64,000 nt of DNA from Cryptomeria japonica (lineage: Eukaryota; Streptophyta; Pinopsida; Cupressales; Cupressaceae), in NCBI RefSeq assembly GCF_030272615.1, contig NC_081413.1:564014010-564078009 (forward strand), in the 5' to 3' direction. Shown here piece by piece: positions 46,302 to 58,300 of the stretch. The notes under the pieces were generated by a model. It ran no database searches. It saw nothing but the letters and a program-made list of their open reading frames with translations, and was not told the DNA's origin. Both the position numbers and the translations under genes were made by a program. Every line of letters starts with the position of its first letter. Position 1 is the stretch's first letter.

Positions 46302-49300
46302 CTAAAAAACACAGCAGTGCACCGTATTAATCAGACATAAATCAAAAGGATAATTTGATTTCTAAATGAATAAATAAAATGATGCACCTAGCATGAAAAA
46401 ATGAAAGCTGAAACAGTAATCTGATATACAATTTACAAATATATAAGCACAGTGGCAATACATTGTGCTGCAATTTCCAAAAGTAATTGCTAATAATCAA
46501 AGACCGAAAACAAGATTACCTTCAAGTAGTTGATGCTCAGACCTGCAAACATCTGTCTCCATCCTTGTGTTCGAATAATGATAGCCAGTCCTTTCATCAT
46601 TCCATTAATTTGGGGTTCTGCCAACTGAAGGGAAGTTGTATGGCCTTGACTAACTGGTATTCTCTGTACCTGAGCACAACCTCACAAAACAATTGTGGCA
46701 AAGTGGTGATTCGTAATGGATATACTTTTTTCGCTCACAAGAATTATAGATTTTAAATGTACCACTCAAATTATTCAAGAAATCTGAAGACAAATCGTTC
46801 AAACGCTTTACCAAGAGAAATCAGATAAAACCATCAAAAGTTACCTGCATTTGACGTCTGACAACATCCACTGGATAGGTAAATGTTTGTCCCAACAAAC
46901 CGGCTAAGGCACCGCAAGCAAGCTTCATTGCAATAGACGTTTGATGTTCCACAGGCACACGACTCTTAAGCTCTTCATATACATAAAATTTTAATCCTGC
47001 ATAAGGAAGGATTCCAAACAGTGTTGGACCTGAAAAAAGAATAGTTTTTTGTCAGCACTCTAAATCTGCTAACTGAAATGGTATAAATGCTTTTGGCTCT
47101 CATATTTCTAGATTCCTAAACTACTTGAGGAAATCTATATGACTTGAAAAAATAATTGATAAAATGCATTCAATATATCCCTTGCTGTCTCTATTATCTT
47201 CAAAAAAGACAGGCTAAGGGTTACCACAAATGATATCTGAATATATAATGAGACTATATCAACTTCAAGCAACTTCTGTTTTCGTGGTGAAGGTTCACAG
47301 AGTAATTTATTGGTTTACAATGTGAGAGTTGACTCCATGCCAAGTGCATAAACAAATGATGATAAATTTTGCATGACACTGTAAATGGAAGGTGAAGCCA
47401 AAAATTTCTCTTCTAAATTTGGATCCCCCACAATTTGTAGACTAATTCAGTTTATAGAGTGTTTCTCCAAGTTTTGGGTGCACAATTCTTAAAACACCGT
47501 TTTAAAGAGTGTTTTTCCAGGTTTCGGAGCAGGGTTGAAGTTCGGGCAATGGCAAAAAGCTTCTGAACATTGAGGACAACAAAGAGACAGTTATTAAAAT
47601 AAGACAAAATCTAGAATTTGAATTCTTGAAATGCAGAAAAATTATAATTACTTTAAACAAACTAAATGAAGCTAGAAAATTTAAAATTAAATACAAAATT
47701 CAATGCATTGAATACACAGTTACAAATCATTGATCCCAAAATCTATCCATCATCCGATGATGATAATGTGAAGCATGATTATTTTTTAAATCTGAAACAA
47801 GTGGATATTGGAAGCATGGCATATGACGTGTATGATGTGTATAAGTCAGTGTTCTCTGTGAACATGTCCCTAGGACCTAACTGTATGTCCCAGACACCTG
47901 GAATATTTTCAGGACAAAGAAGAGGCATCAACCCCTCCCAGTTCCTCCTCCCCCCCCCCTCCCCCCACTTTTCTAAACCTTTCTGAAGCATCCCCTTCCT
48001 TTTTGCAGAAAATGAGGATGCCAGGCATCTCCTAGTTGTCCCAGGGTTGTCATGACATTCCCAGGGTTGTCATGACATCCTAAGGCATCCAAATTGTACA
48101 AATAAATAAAATCCTAAATAAGGGCCCACCAAGGCCCCCTAACTCAAAATAACCATGTCCATGGCTGTTATGTATTCACCAAATGAGAAGAAGTGGAAGA
48201 GGAAGAGAAAGAGGAAGTAAAACCTCCAATTTCTCAGCTTGTTGCTAAGTATGGGTACACTGCAACATACATGATGCAACATCTTCTTTTTTGGTATCTC
48301 TCATTTAAATCATGCTTCATAGTATGTCAACGATTATCAGTATATCAGATGATTTAAAATCAATAAATCTAGGTTACCGGGTTCGCCCCTGGGACGCCCT
48401 GGTACGGGTCCGGGTTCGACCGGGTCCGTGGTACAGGTCCGGTTCAACCTGGGTTCGACCAGGGTTCGAAAAACCCAAGGTCGAACCCAGTCCAACCCGG
48501 GGTCGAACCTGGGCGGACCCAGTCAAACCCGGGCGGCTGGGCGGCCCCCAGTCGAACCCGGGGTCGAACCCAGTCGAACCCGGGCGGCTGGGCGGCCCAT
48601 AAAGTCAAAAAAAAAGCCAATTTTTTTTTTTTTTTTCAATTCCGCCTTGTAAAAAGTGAAAGTTACAACCTAAAAAACACTTCTAAAACATTTTATTGAC
48701 TCATTTCACCTCATTTGTGTTGCAAACAAAATTTTTATGAGAGCAGGTTGAAGAAAGGGTGAACAAAATTTGGCTTCCAAGATCAAAGAGGAGGAGTTGA
48801 AGACTGATTTTAGAAGCTTCAACAAGTGTTGCAGCATCATTTCCATACATTTTCAAGCTTCCATTGGCTGCAAGAGGTAGGTTTTTAAACATTTTTTTCC
48901 AACTATTTTTGTTTCACAAATTGTCAAACATGAAACTTGAATTTTTTTTCATTATTTAGTTTTTGTTTTTTAATATGTTTATTTTATTTCTTGCCATAGG
49001 AACTAGAATGACATCTACATCTTCCTCCATTGGCAATGAACAAATAATTGCAAAACAAAGAAATGATCCAAATTCTCCCTTATGGAAATATGTGGACATT
49101 ATAAAACAACTTCCAGGAGGTGGGGGATTCCGTTGGAAATGCCATGGATGTGATATTGAACATAATAGTTCATATTATCGGGTGGTAGGCCATTTGTGTG
49201 GAATAAAAGGAAGAGGCATCAAAAAATGCCCTGGAAAAAATGGTAAACCTATACCAGATGAGACAGTGATGAAATATATTAGGGAGCATGAGGCAGCAGA

Positions 49301-52300
49301 AGAGAGGGAAGCCCATAGATTGAACCAAACCGCATCAAAGAAAACAAAGGGAATGCAAGGCCCTTCTAATCCCAGTATTGTAGTAGAAGACCACCCCTTT
49401 TTTGCCACAAATGAATATTTAAAGTGAACCACCCTTGACACGTAAAAGAACAAAGGGGCCTTTAGAAACCGCATTCCAAAATGAGAGTAGAGACAATGCT
49501 GATCAAGATATAGTAAGGTGCATTTATGCAAATGGGTTGTCATTCAATGTTGTTCGCTCCCCATATTGGAAGCAAATGATAAAAAGTGTTAATGAGGCAC
49601 CAAGAGGGTATAAGGGCCCCGGTTATGAGAAGGTATGTGGAACATTATTGGAGAAAGAGGTGAAGAGGGTTGAAGATGCATTGAAACCCCTAAGGGATTC
49701 ATGGGTTGAGACAGGTGTAACAATTGTTTCAGATGGGTGGAAAGATGCTAAAAACCATCCCTTGATCAATGTCATAGCGGTGTCCCCTAAAGGGGCAACG
49801 TTTTTTAGAGTTGTGGATTGTGAGGGCCAAATAAAAGATGGCCAATTTATTGCAGAAATTCTCATCTCTGCCATTGAGTCTGTGGGACCCCGCAATGTTG
49901 TCCAAGTCATAACGGACAATGCAAAAAATTGTAGAGCTGCTGGTTTGTTGGTTGAGCAACGCTATGATCACATCTTTTGGACACCTTGTGCGGTACATTC
50001 ACTCAATCTTATGCTACAAAGGATTGGGCAAAAAATAAAATGGATCAGAGATGTGTATGCAGAGGCTGAGGACATCCAGATGTTCATCACAAACCACCAC
50101 ATGTCTCAAGGGATTTTTAGAACCTATTCGAATTTGGAGCTATTGAAGGTAAGTGAAATAATAATTTAACTTTACATTTTCTGATTTTTTTGAATTTTCA
50201 ATGTTAATAATATCATTGTGTAAGCTATATTGTGTATTCTTCTTTAAAGTTTGGCTTTATTTTTTAATCATTTGGCATTAATTTGTGTTATAGGTTTTGT
50301 TGAGACCCGTTTTGCATCAAACACAATCGTCTTAAGACAACTTGTGAAAGTTAGAGTGGCACTATGCAATATGGTGATCAGCACCAATTGGACTGTATGG
50401 AAGCAAAGTAGCACTAAGAGGGCAGAAAAAATTAGGGATAGAATATTGAATGAGAAATGGTGGGATCTTGTTACATATCTCCTAAGTATCACTGAGCCCA
50501 TCATGAGCATGATTCGCTATACAGACATGGATAGGCCTTGCATAGGTGAGATTTATGATGGCATTGATTCAATGCTTGAAAAAATAAAGGTCACTATAAA
50601 TGAAAAAGAGAATGATCCTCAGAAGAAATTCTTCAAAGAACTGGAAGTAATTATTGTAGAGAGGTGGAATAAGATGACCACTCCTTTGCACCTTCTTGCC
50701 TATGCCTTGACACCTAAGTACTATAGCAATCAGTTTCTTGATAAACCAGGAAGGATTCCACCATGGAGAGATCTAGAAGTATCTGATGGGTACAAGGCAG
50801 CATTTCTTATACTATATCCCGATGATGATTTGCAAGATGCTGTTACAAATGAGTTCATAGAATTCGCAAATGGGAATGGTCTAAGTGTTGATGCACTTCG
50901 TCATAGATCCAAGAAAGATGCTCATAGCTGGTGGTACTTCCATGGCACATGCTTCCAACACCTACAACCCCACGCTATAAAAGTTTTATCACAAGTAAGT
51001 TTAATTAATTCAAATTTTAAATTTACAAGTTTTAGTTTATTTATAGTTTACTTTGTCTTCATAGGTTGCTAGTAATTTTATTTTTATTAATGTATAACTT
51101 TAATTGTTTACTTTGCCTTCATAGGTTGCTAGTTCATCTGCTTCAGAAAGAAATTGGAGCACATACTCTTTCATCCACTCAGTAAAGCGCAATAGGCTGC
51201 TATCAAAAAGAGCAGAGAATTTAGCATATGTGCATTCCAACCTACGTCTTCTTTCACACAAACAACATGACTACACACAAGGGGAAACAAAGATGTGGGA
51301 TATAGAACCAGAGCATACTGATTTGGATGCTCCTGCTTCTCAGCTTCTTGCATTGACACTTGATGACTCGGAAATTGAGCCAACTTATAGTGCAAGTGCA
51401 AGTGGCATTGGCTCATGTAATGTCAATGTCAATGAGGACGACGAGGAGGAGGATGAAGAATTAGATGATCCATTTGATGATTAAACTTTAAGTTTATATT
51501 GTTGAAAGTTGAAACAATGATACTTGAATATTTTGTCATTTTGATATTAAACTTGATGTATATGATGCTATTATCAATTATGGTATGATCATGATGCTAT
51601 GATTACAAGTTTATGTTTGTTTTGTTGTTTATATGATGCTATGTGACATGCATATTTTAATTCATGCTTATAGGCTTCACAAATATCAAAATATATATAT
51701 ATATATATATATATATCATAGTTTTAAAACTCTTTGACTCGCCTCGAACTCGCCACGGACTCGCGAGTCCTTTGGCGAGCCGAGTCGACTCGCCTAGGAC
51801 TCGCGTGGCGAGTCCAAGCGAGTCCCTGCGAAAGACTCGCGAGTCTTTCGCAAAGACTCGCGCGAGTCTTTCACTCGGACTCGCGAGTCTTTCACAGGGA
51901 CTCGCGGGCCCAGAAAAAACGCGCCCGTGGGGCTTAAAACCATTTTTTTTTTCATTTTTTGACTTCAATTTGGGTTTTTTTTGGCTGGAGCAGGTTAGAA
52001 GGGTTTGGAGGAGTAGAGGGAAGAAGGAAAAATCAGCAAGAGAGATCTAGGTAAGGATTTTTCTCCTTCTTTTTTTTTTTCATTTGAATCATTTCATTGT
52101 TTTGAAACTGAAAAAAATCTTGAAAAACAAGGGGATATGCTGCCAAATTTTTTTCTATTTTCTTTCCTAAGTTATTTCCTCTTTTTTTTTTCTTGTTTTT
52201 GAATGCTATTTTTCCCAAATGATTCATTGTCATTTTTTTTGTTGATTTTCCATAAAACCCTGCTGATTTTTTTTTTCATGTTAAATCAGCAATGGCAAGT

Positions 52301-55300
52301 TCAACTCCAAGGGCAACCCCAAGGTCAGGAAGACAAAGAGATAAAGCTTGGAAATATAGGATTGCAGGAAGCAAAAAGGGGGAGGTCACTTGCACCGAAT
52401 GCACAAGATGGATGACTGGTGGAATCAATAGATTAAAATACCACCTTGCACAAATACCTGGATATGGTGTGGAGGCATGCCCCAAATCAACTCCTGAAAT
52501 TATTAGAGAGATGAAGGCCATTCTTGCTGAGAATGATATGCATAAGGAAGAAAGGCAAAAAACAAGAGAAGCCATAGCAGCTGCAATGAATCCCACATTG
52601 TCCACTTCGGGTCCCATTGGTCATAGTCGGGGTCGTCAGTCACTTTCATCTTTTGGTGACAATGAAGGTGAGGCTAGTGGCACTCCTGTTAGATCAGACC
52701 CTAATTTTTTTGTACCACGCAATGTTCTAGGTGCACAACCTTCACTTGAAGGTACAGGATGGAATAAAGAGAAGCATGAACAAGCACGGATAGCAGCTTC
52801 AAACTTTTGGTTTTACAATAATCTATCTTTCAATGCAACAAACAATGTGTATTGGGAAAGTTTTGTTAATGCATGTACAGTGGCGGGTAAGGGGTTTAAG
52901 GCCCCAACAGGTCATGACTTCAGTGGGCCATTGCTAGAGAAAGCTGTGAAAAATACAGAAGGTGTGGTTGATGATCAGAAAAGGTATTGGAAGAGAAAAG
53001 GATGCAGCATTTTATCTGATGGATGGACAGATGGACGGAATAGGACTCTTCTCAACTTCTTGGTGGCTTCAAATGGTGCAATGGTATTCATAAAGTCTGT
53101 TGATGCCTCAAATGAAATAAAAAATGCAGAGACTTTGTGTAATCTGTTGGATGGTGTGGTTCGGGAAGTTGGAGTTGAGAATGTTGTCCAAATTATCACG
53201 GACAACGCAGCTGCATATGTATCTGCAGGTAGAATGCTTATGCAGAGGCATCCTTCGATTACATGGAGTCCTTGTGCTGCACATTGCTTGGACTTGGTGC
53301 TAGAGGACATTGGGAAGATTGGATGGGTGAAGAAGGTGGTTGAAGATGCAAAAAGTGTCACCAAATTCATCTACAACCATACTTGGGTGCTTGCTTTGAT
53401 GAGAAAATACACAAATGGCAAGGACCTTGTGCGACCTGGAGTGACACGATTTGCTAGCCACTTCATCACTTTGCAGAGCATTCTTAGTGCCATTCCTCAT
53501 CTTAAGCAGATGTTTGTGTCAGATGCTTGGTTGGGGTCTGCATACTCCAAAAGACCTGAAGCAGAGAAGATTGTGACCATTGTTTTTGATGATGGGTTCA
53601 ATAAAAGTGGAGAGGAGTTGACTGCGGTAAGTAACAAACACAAAAGTAAAGTTTATACAATCTTGTCTATTTGCTGATTTTATTTTTTAGGGGTTGATTT
53701 TGTATTAATTTAAAATTTGTTTTAATTTTTTTAGGTGACAGAACCTTTGGTGAGGGTTCTTCGTATGGTGGATGGAGAGGGCATGCCAATGGGTTTCATT
53801 TATGAGGCCATGGATAGGGCCAAAGAGGCCATTTCACATTACTATCGTGGAAATGCAAGAAAATGTGAAATCTTTTGGCGCATCATTGATCGTAGGTGGA
53901 CAAACCAACTCCACCAACCGATACATGCCTTCGCCTACTTTTTGAACCCGAAATTCTACTTCTCTGATTCATTTAGGGCTGATGAGGAGGTCATGGCAGG
54001 TGTTATTACATGCATTGATAAGATGACACCTGATCCTGAGTTGAGAGACAAGGTTCTTGATGAGTTGGAGGTGAGATTTGACATTTGCAATTGCTCTATC
54101 TTTATTTATGAATTCGGAAATGTTCATTATTGAATTTGAGTTTGACACTTTGACTATCTAGTATCTATTTCTGAATTTGGAAATGTTCATTCCATTGTTC
54201 AAGATCTACAAAAGTGCAGAGGGGAGACTCTTCTCATCACAACTAGCAATTGATAGGAGAGGAAAACAACAACCAGGTAAAACATTTAGTAACTTAGTTC
54301 AACAGTGCAAGAAAAAACCTACAAACTTGATTGTTACATTTTTTTCTCAATTCTAATATTTCTAAATGTTTTTTGTAGATTTATGGTGGGAGAATTATGG
54401 TGCCGGCACGCCTAATCTTCAAAAGATAGCTATCCGTGTTTTGTCTCAGCCATGCAATGCTTCTGGGTGTGAACGAAATTGGAGTGTCTTTGAAAGCATT
54501 CACACAAAGAAGAGAAATAGATTGTCACAAAAGCGGCTCAATGATCTAGTATTTGTTCGGTACAACCTTCGCCTTCGAGTTAGACAGGGGGAGGGTGTTT
54601 CACATGAGGCCATTGACTTGGATGAAATTGATCCATATGGTGATTGGACCATGAATGAACAAAATGATGGTGATGATGTCCTCCTTACCGAAGAAGAAAT
54701 TGCAGAAATAGAGAGAGGAGCAGCACAAGATGCAGAAGGAGCAAGATTGGATGAAGATGAGGACGAAGATGAGGATGATGATGAGGACTATGACTTTGAA
54801 GAAGACTCATCTCACCATTTAGATACCACAACACCCACTGCTACTACTTCTAGCTCAAGGCCTAAAAAATTGAGCTATATTAGGAAAAATACAAAGAGGA
54901 AGATGTAGTCTTCTCTTTGGTTTGTTCATTCACATTGCTGTTTTTCACATTTGCAGTTGGACTTGGACATATCATTATATGTAATTTTGTGAATATTTAT
55001 ATACTTATGCTGCCATTATAGTATTATACATTTTAGAGTTGAAACTTGAAACTTGAATATGCTGCCATGAATGATGAAATTTCAAATATTGTGTGTTTGT
55101 ACTTTGTAGATCATATGACATGTGTAATGTTTCAATTATGGCACTTATGTTCTCTAAATGCATTAATTTTTTTATGTTTTTTTGTAAAACTACGGTTTTT
55201 TTTTTTTGCCGAGTCTTTGCCGAGTCTTTCGCGAGTCTTTCACGAGTCCGAGTCCGAGTCCAAAATTTTGGTTTGCCGAGTCCGAGGCGAGTCCGAGATT

Positions 55301-55308
55301 TTCAACTA

Positions 55309-55353
<45 letters not shown>

Positions 55354-58300
55354 ACATGTTTTTGTACTAACGAACCCAAACCCCATTTCAAAATTTTGCC
55401 GTACCGGCGTACCGGGTTCTTCGAACCCAAACCGGAACCCGAACCCGAACCTACCAATAAATTGTTATTGCACATTTTAAAAATTTCAGCTTATTTTAAT
55501 TTGTTTAAGTTATTTCAAGGTATTCTTTTTTATTTGTATTTTAAAATACAGATGTTAATTTATACATTTTAATGGCTGTACACCCACCGTCCCCAAAATC
55601 TAGAAAATTTTTGCCATCCAGAACTTCCATCCTCCCCCATCCCCGAAACTCAAAGAAACACCGGTTTGAATGATATGCAAGTGGACCTTGTTTTTCACTT
55701 GGTCAAGTACTTGAATTGATCTACCCTGTTATTATAGTTACAGCCAATAGCCATGAAAAGCTACGAGTCAAATAAGGAAATTTGAGAGCCTGAAATAGCA
55801 CTTTCTTAAATTTGAAAAACCCTGATTTATATATTAGAAAGACTTGATAATACATCAGAAAATACCAATCAGAATTATAACACTACTTTTAGAAGAAAAA
55901 TAATGTAAGAAGGTTTTGCAGTTCACACAAACAACTTCCCGCACGTACAATATAACTTTTGGAATGCTCAAGAATGTAGCGGACTTTAGACGATAATGAA
56001 ATCAATGACAAACAAAAAAAGTAACAAAATTTTAAAGAACCGATAAAAAATACATAGATTTAAGGACAGGAGAGATTAAGTCTACAAAATTTAAGGAAAA
56101 GTTTGAAATCTAGGCAAATATGAAAACTAGAATTTTACTGGAATTAAATATTGCAAAACATGTTGTTCCTTGTTTAAACAAGAGATACAATTAAAAGTAA
56201 GTCACTTACAAATATCTATGTTTTTCAGAAATTCTTTAGCTTGTTTTTCTTTCTAATTTACTTTTCTGAGATGAGAGCAATTTGATTCTATATCATGCAG
56301 TCATCTGTTATCTAGGTCAGGGAATCTTGTTGGATTGGATTTTTTAAAAATATCTGATCATCTCGAGTAGTCATCTGTGAGGGGTTGCCTGGAGAGCCAT
56401 TGGATATCATAGCATCTCCGAGCTATCCCAAGGAAACCAAGGCATCCACAAATTCAGAAAACAAAAACAGGTGGCATCCCCTGGTTATCCACCTTTTTAG
56501 GGTACATCCGGATTTTATTTAAAAAATGGGCAACCCACATCAGATAATTATCCAAGATGCATGGCTTGACCCCAAGGACACATTCACAGGGAAAACTGGT
56601 TTTAAATATTCCTTCCTATCAATGAGCCCTTGGTCTACTAGTGAAGTTGAATGGCTCCAAATGAGCCCAGCAGGGATCGAGTCTTGCTGAGTGCAAGGCT
56701 CCGACAACTTAAAGGATAAGACTGGGATTGTGCCCCATGCAAATTTGGCAAAATGGATACCCCTCAGTGCTTGGCTCTTAACCGAAGAGGTTTCAGCCTA
56801 TAGGCTCGTGCACCCATATCGGATGGCAAAAACTACTCTGTGAAGGCCCTCACTGAGCTGGTGTGCTCACAGGCTTCATGCCCTTTCTGGGCTGCCGTAC
56901 TCACAGGTCTGGACCTCCAAAAAAAATTTAAAAAGAATTCCTTCCTATTATGTAAGTTTTTAATTTTATACACAAAAATTCAAATGACATAATATAGTCA
57001 TATAGAATGAAAACTCTTATTTACAAATGAAAAGTTACAAGGAGAAATTAATTATTGATTTGAAAAAAACAAAAACAAGTATTAAGTCTAATATATATAT
57101 CAACATACCCACTCCTCTGTAGAGGCCACGGAATCCACCTTCCCTATAAACTTTTCTAAACACATCAGCAACACCCTGATATGCTGGCTTAACACAATGG
57201 GATTTGAGGTTGTTTTCTCGTCCTGTTATGCAAGGACTTGTTACCTGCACAAAATTAAAATAAAATTATAACAAAGCTGCAAATGAGTAATCTGTGAAGT
57301 AGGAGGTTAAATTTTTAGAATTTTTTTTCAGTTACAATAATGAATTCTCATGTGCTATCGTAGCATTAAAAAGTTTTTAAAAAAACCTCTAACAGACAAG
57401 CAGCACAGGAGAAGTATAACTTTCCTCAATAAATAAGATTTCCAACGTTAAACATATACATAAAATTCAAAAAAAAAGTTAGAGATAACTATGATGAGTG
57501 TTAGAGATAACAGTTTCTGTAAGTGTTTCTCTGAAAGTTATTTTCTTTGGTGATTTATTCTACAAAAACAATAGTCAATCTTGTAGCAAGTCCGTTCTCT
57601 CCAAAATAAGAAATTTCTACAGTCTACAGTAACTTAAAAGTTAAATACAGAAAAAGGAAGATCCACAATTTCAACCAATTCTGGTGGATTTCTGCATTAT
57701 GTCTCTTGTTGATCAATATGCACAGGATGGTTGGGGCTCTGTTAATCAAATCAACCACATTTCTATACCTTCATTACCTAGATGATTAACTTTCCAAATT
57801 CCTACAGAAAATAAGGCTGAAAGTTGAGTTTGATTATATCTTGTATTCCAAAAAATTAAAAAACACTGAAGCTTTTAAGCAGTATGATGTAATTTGCCAT
57901 CAACTATTGTTAATTAACAATTATGTCTTTATGAAGGATAATGTCAGTTCACATACATGTGTACTTAACTGATTATATCCATTCTTTTGTGTATTATCAA
58001 ATATTTAGCGTGCATACCTTGTAGATACACTATGAGTGGTAGCAAAGCCGATGCCATCCTGAAATGTAGCTACAAACTATTTGGTAGTTAGGGGCCTAAT
58101 AAATCGCCTCAGCTAGATCATCTCAAATTGCTAGTTCATAAAAGTTGAAAGAAAGATAAAAGAAACAGAAAATATCTTCTATTAAACAATTACTGGCATT
58201 ACTGCAGATTAAAGTGGATGGAGCTTTTGTGTATTGCAATACCATTTATCCACATATCCAGCTGTGAAAAAATCAATAATGAGATCCATATGTCAGTGGT

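Larger units (their letters stand above)
51717..55310 (+). mobile_element. hAT transposon (hAT2), apparently complete, nested in hAT1
   Basis: The left end CATAGTTTTAAAACTC and the right end read inward CATAGTTGAAAATCTC continue into a shared GACTCGCCTCG(A/G)ACTCG, forming terminal inverted repeats. Both flanks are (AT)n, so an ATATATAT duplication (51709-51716 and 55311-55318) is possible but ambiguous. Both ends carry clusters of ACTCG/CGAGT words. The 3.6-kb body holds one four-exon transposase gene with no lesion I can find. It is inserted in the 3' non-coding part of hAT1. Confidence 0.9.
48369..55454 (+). mobile_element. hAT transposon (hAT1), carrying a nested hAT
   Basis: A perfect 8-bp duplication CAATAAAT flanks the element (48361-48368 and 55455-55462), the length made by hAT transposases. 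The left end begins CTAGGTTACCGGGTTCG. The right end, read inward, begins GTAGGTTCGGGTTCGGG. Both ends are rich in GGGTTCGA/TCGAACCC words. The transposase gene (49008-51484) reads rightwards. The right half of the element is displaced by hAT2 inserted at 51716. Without the insert it is about 3.5 kb, normal for hAT. It lies antisense in the carrier gene intron. Confidence 0.88.

Noticed and set aside
48312-48652. Open frames in the hAT1 left end
   Set aside because: They arise from the GC-rich subterminal repeats; the translation is repeats of Pro, Arg and Gly.
49623-49998. Minus-strand frames over hAT1, and similar ones over hAT2 at 52276-53500
   Set aside because: They lie opposite clear DUF659 coding and show no motif.
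51671-51716. The (AT)n run as a replication origin or scaffold attachment site
   Set aside because: It is a plain microsatellite split by hAT2; no further element supports a function.
57035-57250. Separate small gene from the 71-codon minus-strand frame
   Set aside because: Its first 46 codons are a carrier exon; the rest runs past the GTATG donor into the intron.
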